This document shows positions 1 to 7,755 of a stretch of DNA of 15,293 nt, in pieces. Every line of letters begins with the position of its first letter. Position 1 is the stretch's first letter. The notes beneath the pieces are model-generated. The model saw nothing but the letters and a program-made list of their open reading frames with translations, was not told the origin of the DNA and searched no databases. This stretch comes from Akkermansiaceae bacterium (GTDB taxonomy: Bacteria > Verrucomicrobiota > Verrucomicrobiia > Verrucomicrobiales > Akkermansiaceae), in assembly GCA_023300205.1 (NCBI GenBank), contig JALZVD010000368.1, forward strand, positions 1 to 15,293. The letters are read 5' to 3'. The position numbers and the translations under genes were made by a program.

Positions 1-144
1 AGAAGTTGCTGCTGGAGTAGTAGGCGCTGCTGCCGCTGGAGTTGCTGCCGCTGTTGGCTTAGCTTCTGGTGTAGCAGGAGCTGCCTCAGCTTTAGGCGCT
101 GCTGGCTTCTCTTCTGCTGGAGTATTTTCTTTATTTTCAGACAT
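1..144 (-). CDS. rpsE: 30S ribosomal protein S5, N-terminal part only (runs off left edge)
   Basis: An open frame reads leftward from an ATG at 142-144 to the window edge, giving 48 residues that begin MSENKENTPAEEKPAAPKAE and continue as an Ala/Pro/Thr-rich stretch with no stop. The S5 core itself is outside the window. The call rests on position: rpsE follows rplR in the spc operon of nearly all bacteria, and this frame starts 14 bases after the rplR stop. An acidic start followed by a low-complexity Ala/Pro tail is not part of the conserved S5 fold and must be an N-terminal extension, probably disordered. S5 sits at the mRNA entry and decoding region of the small subunit. An unrelated Ala/Pro-rich protein cannot be excluded from these 144 bases alone. 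Confidence 0.75.
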   Translation of the reverse strand, partial: MSENKENTPAEEKPAAPKAEAAPATPEAKPTAAATPAAAAPTTPAATS

Positions 145-158
145 TGTTTCGTGATTGA

Positions 159-515
159 TTAGAAGTTAAGTCCTGCTTCACGAGCTGCATTAGCGAGTGA
201 TTTGATTTTTCCATGGAAAAGATGACCACCGCGGTCAAATACGACTGCTTCGATCTTCTGCCCCTGGGCTCTCTCCGCGATAAGTGATCCTACCTTAGCA
301 GCTGTTACCGCGTTGGATGATCCCTTTTCAATGGACTTGTCTAGACTAGAAGCCGCACAAAGTGTGGTTCCCGCTACATCGTCGATGACCTGTGCATAGA
401 CGTGCTGATTTGAATAACTTACCGCTAGGCGTGGACGTTCAGCTGTGCCAGAAAGCTTCTTTCTGATACGGCGGTGAATACGCTGGCGGACTTTCTTACG
501 ATTGAGTGTGCTCAT
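159..515 (-). CDS. rplR: 50S ribosomal protein L18
   Basis: The 118-residue product has the usual L18 length. It has a very basic N-terminus ([20 protein letters not shown]), the [20 protein letters not shown] strand region and the family-typical end [20 protein letters not shown] followed by EAGLNF. L18 binds 5S rRNA together with L5 and helps attach it to the large subunit; rplE (L5) lies in the same operon. The start ATG at 513-515 has no clear Shine-Dalgarno sequence; the 46-base gap after rplF holds AT-rich sequence. Translation may be coupled to rplF. Confidence 0.96.
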   Translation of the reverse strand: MSTLNRKKVRQRIHRRIRKKLSGTAERPRLAVSYSNQHVYAQVIDDVAGTTLCAASSLDKSIEKGSSNAVTAAKVGSLIAERAQGQKIEAVVFDRGGHLFHGKIKSLANAAREAGLNF

Positions 516-561
516 TTTCTGATTTTCAGTTTGAGATTAAATTGTAATGGAATGCCTTGGT

Positions 562-1101
562 TTATTTACCAACAGACTTACCTGCCTTACGACGAACGTA
601 TTCGCCAACATAACGGACACCCTTACCTTTATAAGGCTCCGGCTTATAGTAGGCGCGCACCTCAGCGGCGAACTGTCCTACTTCCTGCTTATCGATTCCT
701 TCTACCTTAACCTTCGTGTTCTCAGCAACTGTTACCTTGAGACCTGATGGGATTGGGTGAAGAATTGGGTGTGATTTACCGAGGCTGAGGTCAAGGATTG
801 CTCCCTTTACCGCTGCTCGGAAACCAACTCCGAGAATTTCTAGATCCTTAACATAACCTTCAGTAACACCAACGATCATATTGTTAATGAGGCTACGTGC
901 TGTGCCGTGAAGCGCTCTATGTGAGCGGCCTTCTGTGGCTCTATTCACTGATACAGATCCATCTTCCTGTGTAAGAGTGATCCCTACTGGAAGCTGGAAA
1001 TCCAACTTACCCTTAGGTCCTTCTACAGTGATGTTACCGCCCTTGTCGGATACAGTGACTTTTTCTGGCAGTGTGATTGATTTTAATCCTACGCGTGACA
1101 T
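562..1101 (-). CDS. rplF: 50S ribosomal protein L6
   Basis: The product is 179 residues, the normal L6 length. It begins MSRVGLKSITLPEKVTVSDK, carries GVTEGYVKDLEILGVGFRAA in the middle (end of the first and start of the second L6 repeat), and ends with PEPYKGKGVRYVGEYVRRKA, the conserved rRNA-binding region. L6 lies near the sarcin-ricin loop and the GTPase-associated part of the large subunit. The start is well set: AAAGGAG (complement of 1110-1116) lies 8 bases before the ATG. The position between rpsH and rplR is the standard spc order. Confidence 0.97.
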   Translation of the reverse strand: MSRVGLKSITLPEKVTVSDKGGNITVEGPKGKLDFQLPVGITLTQEDGSVSVNRATEGRSHRALHGTARSLINNMIVGVTEGYVKDLEILGVGFRAAVKGAILDLSLGKSHPILHPIPSGLKVTVAENTKVKVEGIDKQEVGQFAAEVRAYYKPEPYKGKGVRYVGEYVRRKAGKSVGK

Positions 1102-1109
1102 AATATTAT

Positions 1110-1116
1110 CTCCTTT
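1110..1116 (-). promoter_or_regulatory. Shine-Dalgarno site of rplF
   Basis: On the minus strand this reads AAAGGAG, 8 bases before the rplF ATG. It is one of the few clear ribosome binding sites in the window; rpsH has a weaker AAAAGGA about 9 bases before its start. Confidence 0.8.
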
Positions 1117-1133
1117 ATTTGATTAAATTTATA

Positions 1134-1535
1134 CTACCAAACGTTAGCGATAACTTCACCACCAAGCTTTGCTTTACGAGCTTTCTGACCGGTCATCAAC
1201 CCCTTAGAGGTAGAGATGATCGCGATGCCAAGTCCGCTAAGAACACGCGGAATCTCATCCGCACCAACATACTGACGAAGACCTGGCTTAGACACTCTCT
1301 TCACGTTTTGAAGCACCGCTTCTCCCGCATCAGAGTATTTTACCTTTACCTCGATCTCAGGGAATTGCCCCTCAGTCTTGGTCTCGTAGTTCCAAATGTA
1401 GCCTTCTTCCTGAAGAATCCGGGCGATTTCCGCCTTCATCTTTGAGAATGGAGCTGTGAATGACTCGTTACCTGCATTTGAAGCGTTCTTCAAGCGAGTA
1501 AGGAAATCGGATACTGGGTCACTAAGTACTGCCAT
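1134..1535 (-). CDS. rpsH: 30S ribosomal protein S8
   Basis: The product is 133 residues (S8 is usually 130-135). The N-terminus DPVSDFLTRLKNASNAGNES matches the family pattern DPIADMLTRIRNA. The end GLGIAIISTSKGLMTGQKAR plus KAKLGGEVIANVW is the diagnostic S8 C-terminal signature, which binds helix 21 of 16S rRNA. S8 is also the classical translational repressor of the spc operon in enterobacteria; whether that holds here is not visible. AAAAGGA lies about 9 bases before the ATG. The 43-base gap to rplE leaves no room for rpsN (S14), which normally sits between these genes. Confidence 0.97.
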   Translation of the reverse strand: MAVLSDPVSDFLTRLKNASNAGNESFTAPFSKMKAEIARILQEEGYIWNYETKTEGQFPEIEVKVKYSDAGEAVLQNVKRVSKPGLRQYVGADEIPRVLSGLGIAIISTSKGLMTGQKARKAKLGGEVIANVW

Positions 1536-1578
1536 AATATTTATCCTTTTCTAAATTAAATTGTTAAATGTGAAGCGA

Positions 1579-2151
1579 TTAAGCTGCGGAATCTTCCTCT
1601 TCCTTCTTGTTATCACGGAAAGGCATTCCAAGAGCACTCATAAGTGCACGGCCATAATCATCTGTAGCTGCTGATGTCACGAAGATAAGGTCGAAACCAA
1701 TCTCACGTTTGATCTGATCTAGCTCTACCTCAGGGAAAATTGACTGATCAGGGATACCTACAGCGTAGTTGCCATTACCATCAAAGCTCTTTGCCGAAAT
1801 ACCGCGAAAGTCACGAATGTTCGGAGCGGTGATATGGATGAAGCGATCGAGGAATTCCCACATCGTCTTACCACGTAGGGTAACACGGGCTCCTACTGCC
1901 TCTCCTTCACGGACCTTGAAGTTAGCCACTGACTTACGTGCGTAAGATACAGATGGCTTCTGTCCTGTGATTTTAGTGATCTCCTCTACGGAGTCTTCGA
2001 CTGCCTGCTTGCGATCAGTCGCTTTGCCACAATGTGTGGTCACAACGATCTTCTCTAGTGCGGGCACCTGATGAGGATTGGTGCAGCCGAGCTCCTTAGT
2101 AAGAGCTGCGCGGACTGTATCCTCGTAGTATGTTTGCATGCTTGGTTTCAT
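1579..2151 (-). CDS. rplE: 50S ribosomal protein L5
   Basis: The product is 190 residues, about 10 longer than typical L5 because of a charged tail (DNKKEEEDSAA). Family signatures are ITGQKPSVSYARKSVANFKV, RVTLRGKTMWEFLDRFI and the motif APNIRDFRG. L5 contacts 5S rRNA and the P-site tRNA. It is the first gene of the ribosomal cluster here; the upstream DNA to the right is non-ribosomal and leads to the divergent prfA. No convincing Shine-Dalgarno sequence precedes the ATG (upstream reads GACCCGCAAAATT). I found no clear promoter in the 200 bases upstream, although one is expected. Confidence 0.97.
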   Translation of the reverse strand: MKPSMQTYYEDTVRAALTKELGCTNPHQVPALEKIVVTTHCGKATDRKQAVEDSVEEITKITGQKPSVSYARKSVANFKVREGEAVGARVTLRGKTMWEFLDRFIHITAPNIRDFRGISAKSFDGNGNYAVGIPDQSIFPEVELDQIKREIGFDLIFVTSAATDDYGRALMSALGMPFRDNKKEEEDSAA

Positions 2152-2772
2152 AATTTTGCGGGTCAGCTTAAATGTTATATTTAATGCTAGCTTAAGCGCT
2201 ATCCTTCGGTAAAATCATAGTGACACACCTCAGGCGGACGCGGGACGTAACCCATATAAGCCAATTCCACAAGCGAAATCGCTAAATTATTTGGTTTTTT
2301 TTGAACTCACGCTAGAAATTTATAAAATTAACCCAGACCAAGGAAAATCAATCACATCAGACAATGAAACAACAAGTCCAGCATCCCAAGCAAAACTCTG
2401 CGCCTCCTTCTTTAAAAAAGAAATTTACCCTCAGCCCACATAACGCAATCTTCACTGCAGGCGAAGACTTCATCGAAGTCTATGTAAACACGACAGAACC
2501 TAAAGCCCCCTCGCCAGCACACTCCAAGTCATTGAACAAAGAACATTTAAAACCCATCTCCAACCCAACCAGTAAAACTCAAAGCCCACATAAGGCCCTC
2601 CCTCCAGCATCCCTTTAGACAATTCATCCCCAATCATCAAAAACACCATAACGCTGAAAAAACAAACCTAACAACATCTTCACTCCAACCCGCCCCCTCA
2701 CAAGAAATGATATTTACTAGTTAGCTTAAAATTATTCTTGCACCTTCAATCACCAGCGTCAACTCTCAGCCC
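2152..2772. other. Divergent intergenic region between rplE and prfA
   Basis: This 621-base region separates the leftward ribosomal operon from the rightward prfA cluster and should hold promoters for both. I found no confident -35/-10 pair on either strand. Near 2272-2283 is a small inverted repeat (AGCGA-AA-TCGCT) followed after about 11 bases by a run of eight T (2296-2303). The T run is too far from the stem for a normal intrinsic terminator. One 84-codon ORF lies inside and is listed separately. No ribosomal gene remnant (rpsN, rplX) is evident. Confidence 0.5.
2364..2618 (+). CDS. Hypothetical small protein (doubtful)
   Basis: This 84-residue ORF lies alone in the rplE-prfA gap. I recognise no family. 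The first part is basic and Pro/Gln-rich. A central stretch, KKFTLSPHNAIFTAGEDFIE followed by VYVNT, has the alternating hydrophobic pattern of a folded segment. The last 35 residues are Pro/Ser/Lys-rich low complexity. There is no signal peptide, no membrane segment and no good Shine-Dalgarno site (AAGGAA is about 18 bases upstream, too far). Codon use resembles the C/A-rich plus-strand genes nearby, but that bias is regional, so it is weak evidence. It may be a spurious ORF in C-rich, stop-poor DNA. Confidence 0.35.
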   Translation: MKQQVQHPKQNSAPPSLKKKFTLSPHNAIFTAGEDFIEVYVNTTEPKAPSPAHSKSLNKEHLKPISNPTSKTQSPHKALPPASL

Positions 2773-3849
2773 ATGGATTACGGACCATTAGTAGAGATGC
2801 GAAAGCAACGATTTGCAGAGGTAGAGCTTGCCATCTCTGACCCTGACCTCTTCTCAGACCAAAAGAAAGCCACTGAGACCATGAGAGAACACGGCAGACT
2901 CAAAAGCCTCCTTCAAATGTGGGACGAACTCCAAACCTGTAAGCTAAACCTCAAAGAGAACAAAGAACTGCTCAAAGAAGACGATCCTGAAATCGTAGAA
3001 ATGGCTCAAGAAGAAATCCCAGAACTCACAGCCAGAATAACCACTCTCGAACAAGACGTCCAATACGCACTTCTACCCAGAGACCCCACAGAAGACCGGG
3101 ACGCCCTCGTCGAAATCCGCGCAGGAGCAGGTGGAGATGAAGCCAGCCTCTTCGTTGGCGAAGTCATGAAAATGCTCGAGCGCTACGTAGACCGCAGAGG
3201 CTGGAAACTAGAACACCTAGAAAGCAGCCCATCAGACGTCGGCGGCTTCAAAGAAGTCACCCTAAAAGTAACCGGAGAAGAAGTCTTCCGCTTCCTTAAA
3301 TACGAGTCAGGCGTCCACCGCGTCCAGCGTGTCCCAGCCACAGAAACTCAAGGCCGTATCCACACATCCACCATCACAGTAGCAGTACTCCCTGAAGCAG
3401 AAGAAGTAGATATAGAACTCAAAAAAGAAGACCTCCAGATCCAAGCCACACGCTCAGGCGGCTCCGGTGGTCAGCACGTCAACACCACAGACTCATGCGT
3501 TCAGATCACTCACATCCCCACCGGCGTTCAAGTAAGATGCCAAGACGGAAGAAGCCAGACCCAAAACAGAGAACTAGGCATGCAGATCCTCCGCGCAAAA
3601 CTCTACGAAGCAAAACTCCGTGAAGAAAATGAGAAATACTCAGCCCAGCGCAGATCACTCATCGGCTCAGGTGACCGCTCAGAGAAAATACGCACCTACA
3701 ACTTCCCCCAATCGCGCGTCACAGACCACCGCATCAACTTCACATCTCACAATCTAGAAGGAATCCTCGCCGGAGCACTCGGAGAAATCACAGACAACCT
3801 CCAAAAAGCAGAGATGGAACAACGCCTCGAAGAAGCAGGAATGGTATAG
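2773..3849 (+). CDS. prfA: Peptide chain release factor 1
   Basis: The 358-residue product reads UAA and UAG stop codons and triggers peptide release in the ribosome. The order is an N-terminal coiled-coil region (about 1-100), the RAGAGGDEASLF motif that begins the core, the stop-codon recognition tripeptide PAT at 188-190 within HRVQRVPATETQGRIHTS, and the catalytic GGQ at 232-234 within RSGGSGGQHVNTTDS. PAT identifies RF1 rather than RF2, which has SPF. Gln234 is the expected methylation target of PrmC, encoded 6 bases downstream. No Shine-Dalgarno sequence precedes the ATG (AACTCTCAGCCC). Confidence 0.98.
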   Translation: MDYGPLVEMRKQRFAEVELAISDPDLFSDQKKATETMREHGRLKSLLQMWDELQTCKLNLKENKELLKEDDPEIVEMAQEEIPELTARITTLEQDVQYALLPRDPTEDRDALVEIRAGAGGDEASLFVGEVMKMLERYVDRRGWKLEHLESSPSDVGGFKEVTLKVTGEEVFRFLKYESGVHRVQRVPATETQGRIHTSTITVAVLPEAEEVDIELKKEDLQIQATRSGGSGGQHVNTTDSCVQITHIPTGVQVRCQDGRSQTQNRELGMQILRAKLYEAKLREENEKYSAQRRSLIGSGDRSEKIRTYNFPQSRVTDHRINFTSHNLEGILAGALGEITDNLQKAEMEQRLEEAGMV

Positions 3850-3855
3850 ACCCCC

Positions 3856-4800
3856 ATGAAAACCATTCTGGAAACTCTCGACGGCGGCACCCAATGGCTT
3901 GAAAAAAAAGGCATTGAAGACGCGCGTCGAAACATGCAGCTACTCATCTGCTACCAGCTAGACTGCAGCAAGATCCAGCTCTATACCCGCTTTGATGAAA
4001 CCATAAACGAAGCAGACCTCATACCTCTCCGTGAAAAACTCAAACTACGCGGTGAAGGCACACCTCTCCAGCACCTACTCGGCACAGTAGAATTCTACCG
4101 CAGAGAATTCAAGACAGATAGCCGCGCGCTCATCCCCCGTCCAGAAACAGAAGAACTCGTCGAAATCGCCATAGAACTAGCAAACAAAAAACTCACCTCT
4201 CCCCCTCTTGTAATCGAAGAACCCCCTCTAACAGAAACACCGGATAACGAAGAACAACCCTCTCACCATCAAAAACATGAAGAAGAAAAACCTAAATTCA
4301 AAATCCTCGACATGGGATGCGGCTCAGGAGTCATCGGCCTCAGCCTCGCTGGCGAACTCGGTCCTCGCGTAGAAGTCACCTGTGCCGACATTTCAGAAGA
4401 CGCCCTCAGCCTAGCAAAAGAAAATTCTGAACTACTCGGCATAAAAAATGTGACCTTTTTGACCACAAATCTATTCTCAAAGGTAGAAGATAAATATGAT
4501 TTAGTCATTGCCAACCTACCATACGTACCAGAAACAGACCGCCCATCACTCGCTCCAGAGCTAGAGCATGATCCAGATCTCGCTCTCTACGGAGGTAAAG
4601 ATGGACTCGACATCATCAAACTTTTCATTCAACAAATACACCTGCATCTCAACAACCATGCAGACATCGCACTAGAAATCGGTATCCATCAACACCAACA
4701 AGTAGAACAGCTACTCACACAAGCCAGCTTCACAGACATCTTTACCAGACAAGACCTATCAGGAATCTCACGCTTCCCGGTAGCCACATTTACCCCTTAA
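3856..4800 (+). CDS. prmC: Release factor glutamine methyltransferase (PrmC/HemK)
   Basis: This SAM-dependent enzyme methylates the GGQ glutamine of release factors. The 314-residue product has the helical N-terminal substrate-binding domain, the IPRPETEELVE motif (RPET at 95-98), SAM motif I DMGCGSG at 152-158 and the active-site motif region IANLPYVPE. The usual NPPY is NLPY here (220-223), keeping the Asn and Tyr. Between RPET and motif I is an extra Pro/Glu/His-rich linker at about 115-147, which explains why the protein is about 30 residues longer than typical. It starts 6 bases after prfA and lacks a Shine-Dalgarno site, so translational coupling is likely. The prfA-prmC pairing is common in bacteria. 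Confidence 0.95.
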   Translation: MKTILETLDGGTQWLEKKGIEDARRNMQLLICYQLDCSKIQLYTRFDETINEADLIPLREKLKLRGEGTPLQHLLGTVEFYRREFKTDSRALIPRPETEELVEIAIELANKKLTSPPLVIEEPPLTETPDNEEQPSHHQKHEEEKPKFKILDMGCGSGVIGLSLAGELGPRVEVTCADISEDALSLAKENSELLGIKNVTFLTTNLFSKVEDKYDLVIANLPYVPETDRPSLAPELEHDPDLALYGGKDGLDIIKLFIQQIHLHLNNHADIALEIGIHQHQQVEQLLTQASFTDIFTRQDLSGISRFPVATFTP

Positions 4801-4827
4801 TCTTACCAACAACAAAAAACCAACAAT

Positions 4828-6108
4828 ATGGACAAACTCATCGTACACGGCGGCACCACTCTCAAAGGATCAGTCAATATCTCAGGCGCTAAAAACGCCT
4901 CACTCCCTATTCTAGCCGCCGCCCTACTCACCGCAGAAGACGTCATCATCCGCCGCGTGCCAGATGTATCAGACACCAACTACATGATCCAGATCCTCTC
5001 CGCACTCGGTGCTGAAGTAGAGCGCTCAAGTGGAACTGTCCGTATCAACTGCTCAAACATCGGCTTTGATGCCCCCTACGAACTCGTCCGTAAAATGCGG
5101 GCATCTATCTGCGTAATGGGTCCACTTCTAGGCCGCCTTGGTAAGGCAAAAGTCTCACTCCCAGGCGGATGCGTCATTGGTGATCGCCCAGTCGACCTCC
5201 ACCTGAAAGGTCTCCGCGCACTAGGAGCAATAATCGATATGGAAGGTGGCAACATGGACATGATCGCCCCAGAAGGAGGTCTAGTAGGAGACGAAGTTGA
5301 CCTCCGAGGCAAGCATGGACCCACAGTATTAGGCACGGACAACATAATGATGGCAGCTGTCTTAGCAAATGGCACCACCATCATCGAATCTGCCGCCTGT
5401 GAACCTGAAGTAGTAGATCTTGCTAATTTCCTCATCGGAATGGGTGCACAGATCGAAGGAGCAGGCACCAGACGCATCACCATTCAAGGCGTAGAAAAAC
5501 TTCACGGCGTAGAGCACACCATCATCCCAGACCGTATCGAGGCAGGTACATTCATGGTCGCTGGTGCAATGGCTGGCTGCAAAGAAAATGGAATCACCCT
5601 GAACCGAGTTCTAGAGGAACACCTCATCCCCACTTCTGAAAAACTCATCGAAGCCGGCCACTCTGTAAAATTTAATGCAGAAGGAACCTCTGTAACAGTC
5701 ACTCCTGGTAAGCAACCAAAAGGCTGCAACATCGTTACCGCTCCACATCCTAATTTCCCCACAGATATGCAGGCTCAGTTCGCCTCACTCTTCGCAGTCA
5801 CGCCAGGAATATCCGTCATTGAAGACACCATCTTCCCTCAGCGTTTTATGCACTGTGCAGAAATGTCCCGCATGGGAGCTAGTATCAAAGTAGATAACGG
5901 CACCGCTGTCATCTCAGGAGTAAAACAACTCTCAGCTGCACCCGTCATGGCATCAGACCTCAGAGCATCCGCAGCACTCGTCCTATCCGCTCTAACAGCC
6001 AAAGGAAGCACAGAGATCTCCCGCCTCTACCACATCGACCGTGGCTACGAAAACATCGATGAAAAACTTCTCCAACTTGGCGCCAACGTCGAAAGAGTCA
6101 GAGAATAA
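4828..6108 (+). CDS. murA: UDP-N-acetylglucosamine 1-carboxyvinyltransferase (MurA)
   Basis: MurA transfers enolpyruvate from PEP to UDP-GlcNAc, the first committed step of peptidoglycan synthesis in the cytoplasm. The 426-residue product has the family length. Visible signatures are SGAKNASLPIL with Lys22-Asn23, the active-site loop LPGGCVIGDRPVDLHL with Cys115 (the residue alkylated by fosfomycin; some bacteria carry Asp and are resistant), and PTDMQAQFASL near the C-terminal domain. It begins 27 bases after prmC. The leader is A/C-rich (CAACAACAAAAAACCAACAAT) with no Shine-Dalgarno site. It shows that this organism makes a peptidoglycan precursor. Confidence 0.98.
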   Translation: MDKLIVHGGTTLKGSVNISGAKNASLPILAAALLTAEDVIIRRVPDVSDTNYMIQILSALGAEVERSSGTVRINCSNIGFDAPYELVRKMRASICVMGPLLGRLGKAKVSLPGGCVIGDRPVDLHLKGLRALGAIIDMEGGNMDMIAPEGGLVGDEVDLRGKHGPTVLGTDNIMMAAVLANGTTIIESAACEPEVVDLANFLIGMGAQIEGAGTRRITIQGVEKLHGVEHTIIPDRIEAGTFMVAGAMAGCKENGITLNRVLEEHLIPTSEKLIEAGHSVKFNAEGTSVTVTPGKQPKGCNIVTAPHPNFPTDMQAQFASLFAVTPGISVIEDTIFPQRFMHCAEMSRMGASIKVDNGTAVISGVKQLSAAPVMASDLRASAALVLSALTAKGSTEISRLYHIDRGYENIDEKLLQLGANVERVRE

Positions 6109-6172
6109 TATTTGGAGGATAAGGTTTTTTAAAAAAAGACACGCTTACATTATTGCCATTCATTTAGGTTTC

Positions 6173-6189
6173 TGATAATTCTATTATCA
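6173..6189. promoter_or_regulatory. Palindrome just upstream of glgA
   Basis: TGATAAT-TCT-ATTATCA is a perfect 7-bp inverted repeat with a 3-base spacer, ending 9 bases before the glgA ATG. It could be a repressor binding site or a small AU-rich hairpin in the mRNA around the start region. TTGCCA at 6154-6159 could be a -35 element with a weak -10 overlapping the palindrome (ATAATT, 16-base spacing). This is inference from pattern only. Confidence 0.3.
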
Positions 6190-6198
6190 AAGACTATC

Positions 6199-7737
6199 AT
6201 GATTGACCCTAAACCCACATCCATTCCACAAAATATCGATGAGAACAGACCTAGAATTCTCATCGTTACACCAGAAATAACATACCTCCCTCTGGGAATG
6301 GGAAACATGGCACAGCGAATGTCGGCCAAGGCTGGCGGTATGGCGGACGTATCTGCCTCACTCATCAACGCCCTATTCGAACTAGGTGCAGACGTCCACG
6401 TCGCTCTACCTAACTACTCAAAAATGTTTTGCTCTGAAGGAAAAGATATCATTCAAAGAGCAAAAGAAAAAATGGCCGATAAGCTAGGTGAACAGCGCAT
6501 CCACCTTGCTGAAGACCCCATCTTCTACAGAAAACAACAAGTCTATGACCCTGCGCATAACCATCTAGCAGCACTTGCATTTCAACGAGAAGTCATCAAC
6601 AACATCATCCCTAAAGTACAGCCTAATCTCATTCACTGTAATGACTGGATGACCGCTCTCATTCCTCCAGTATCCAAGAGACTCGGCATCCCTACCCTCA
6701 TCACCGTCCACAACATCCATTCCGAAAGGCTCACCATGGGTGAAATCGAAGACCGCGGAATAGATGCATCAGAATACTGGGAAAACATGTACTTCACTGG
6801 CTCACCAGCTGACTACCAAGACGCACGCCATAACAAACTAATAGACTTTCTAGCTACCGGTATTTTCGCTGCTGATCACGTCAACTCCGTCAGTAAAACC
6901 TTCCTCTACGAAGTCGTAGAAGGAAAACACCAATTCGTCCCAAAGGCCATCCAAACAGAACTTGCAAACAAACTCTACGCAGGTCATGCCACCGGTATTC
7001 TAAATGCACCAGATACATCCTTTAACCCAGAGACAGACACTGACCTCAGCCACCATTATGACGAGTATAGCCACGTCATAGGGAAAGCCGCTAACAAGAA
7101 ACAATTTCAAGAAAAAATAGGACTCAAAGTAGATCCTAACGCCCCCCTATTCTACTGGCCATCAAGACTAGACCCCATGCAGAAAGGCTGCCAGCTACTC
7201 GCAGATATCCTCTACCAACTCACTGCAGACTACGCAGACATTGGACTCCAAGTAGCCATCGTCGCCAGCGGTGAATACGAGCAGCACTTCCACGACATCG
7301 TAAACCAGCACGGCCTGCAGGACAGAGTTGCCGTTAAACCATTTGAAGAAAAGCTATCACGCCTCGCATATGCAGGCTCTGACTTTATCATCATGCCATC
7401 CAGATTTGAACCATGCGGACTACCACAAATGGTCGCACCCATGTACGGAACACTATCAGTAGCACACAACACTGGCGGTATTCATGACACGGTTGATCAC
7501 CTGCACTACGACGGCAACCTAGGAAACGGATTCAGATTCGATGACTACGGAACCGCTGGACTACGCTGGGCCATAGATGAAGCAGTCAGATTCCACAGAT
7601 GGGATCCTAAAGACAAAACCAGAGTCATCCAGCGCGTCATGAAAGAATCCAAACAGCGCTTCAACCACGAGACAACAGCTACAGCCTACATCGACCTCTA
7701 CTCCAAAATGTTAGGTAAACCAGTCGTTGAATCATAA
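6199..7737 (+). CDS. glgA: Glycogen synthase (glycosyltransferase family 5)
   Basis: This retaining GT-B glycosyltransferase extends alpha-1,4-glucan, normally from ADP-glucose. The 512-residue product has the N-terminal nucleotide-sugar motif as KAGGMADVSASL (Lys44), then HCNDWMTALIP and TVHNIHSERL. The C-terminal catalytic segment is PSRFEPCGLPQ (Glu404), followed by YGTLSVAHNTGGIHDTV. Compared with the compact ExxPLxKTGGLADV form there are about 10 extra residues before the KAGG motif (LPLGMGNMAQRMSA). A Pro-rich 20-residue N-terminus precedes the first strand RILIVTPE. The start ATG has no Shine-Dalgarno site but fits the first strand. A 90-base gap after murA may hold its own promoter. 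The sugar-donor preference cannot be read from sequence. Confidence 0.93.
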   Translation: MIDPKPTSIPQNIDENRPRILIVTPEITYLPLGMGNMAQRMSAKAGGMADVSASLINALFELGADVHVALPNYSKMFCSEGKDIIQRAKEKMADKLGEQRIHLAEDPIFYRKQQVYDPAHNHLAALAFQREVINNIIPKVQPNLIHCNDWMTALIPPVSKRLGIPTLITVHNIHSERLTMGEIEDRGIDASEYWENMYFTGSPADYQDARHNKLIDFLATGIFAADHVNSVSKTFLYEVVEGKHQFVPKAIQTELANKLYAGHATGILNAPDTSFNPETDTDLSHHYDEYSHVIGKAANKKQFQEKIGLKVDPNAPLFYWPSRLDPMQKGCQLLADILYQLTADYADIGLQVAIVASGEYEQHFHDIVNQHGLQDRVAVKPFEEKLSRLAYAGSDFIIMPSRFEPCGLPQMVAPMYGTLSVAHNTGGIHDTVDHLHYDGNLGNGFRFDDYGTAGLRWAIDEAVRFHRWDPKDKTRVIQRVMKESKQRFNHETTATAYIDLYSKMLGKPVVES

Positions 7738-7755
7738 TAATAACCATCGCTCACT

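Noticed and set aside
1119..1445. 108-codon plus-strand ORF over rpsH
   Set aside because: Antisense shadow of rpsH without family features.
2272..2303. Possible intrinsic terminator (AGCGA-AA-TCGCT then T8)
   Set aside because: The stem is only 5 bp and the T run is about 11 bases away. No plus-strand gene ends nearby.
5076..5483. 135-codon minus-strand ORF inside murA
   Set aside because: It lies wholly inside a confidently identified gene. Its composition is that of an antisense shadow and it has no recognisable motif.
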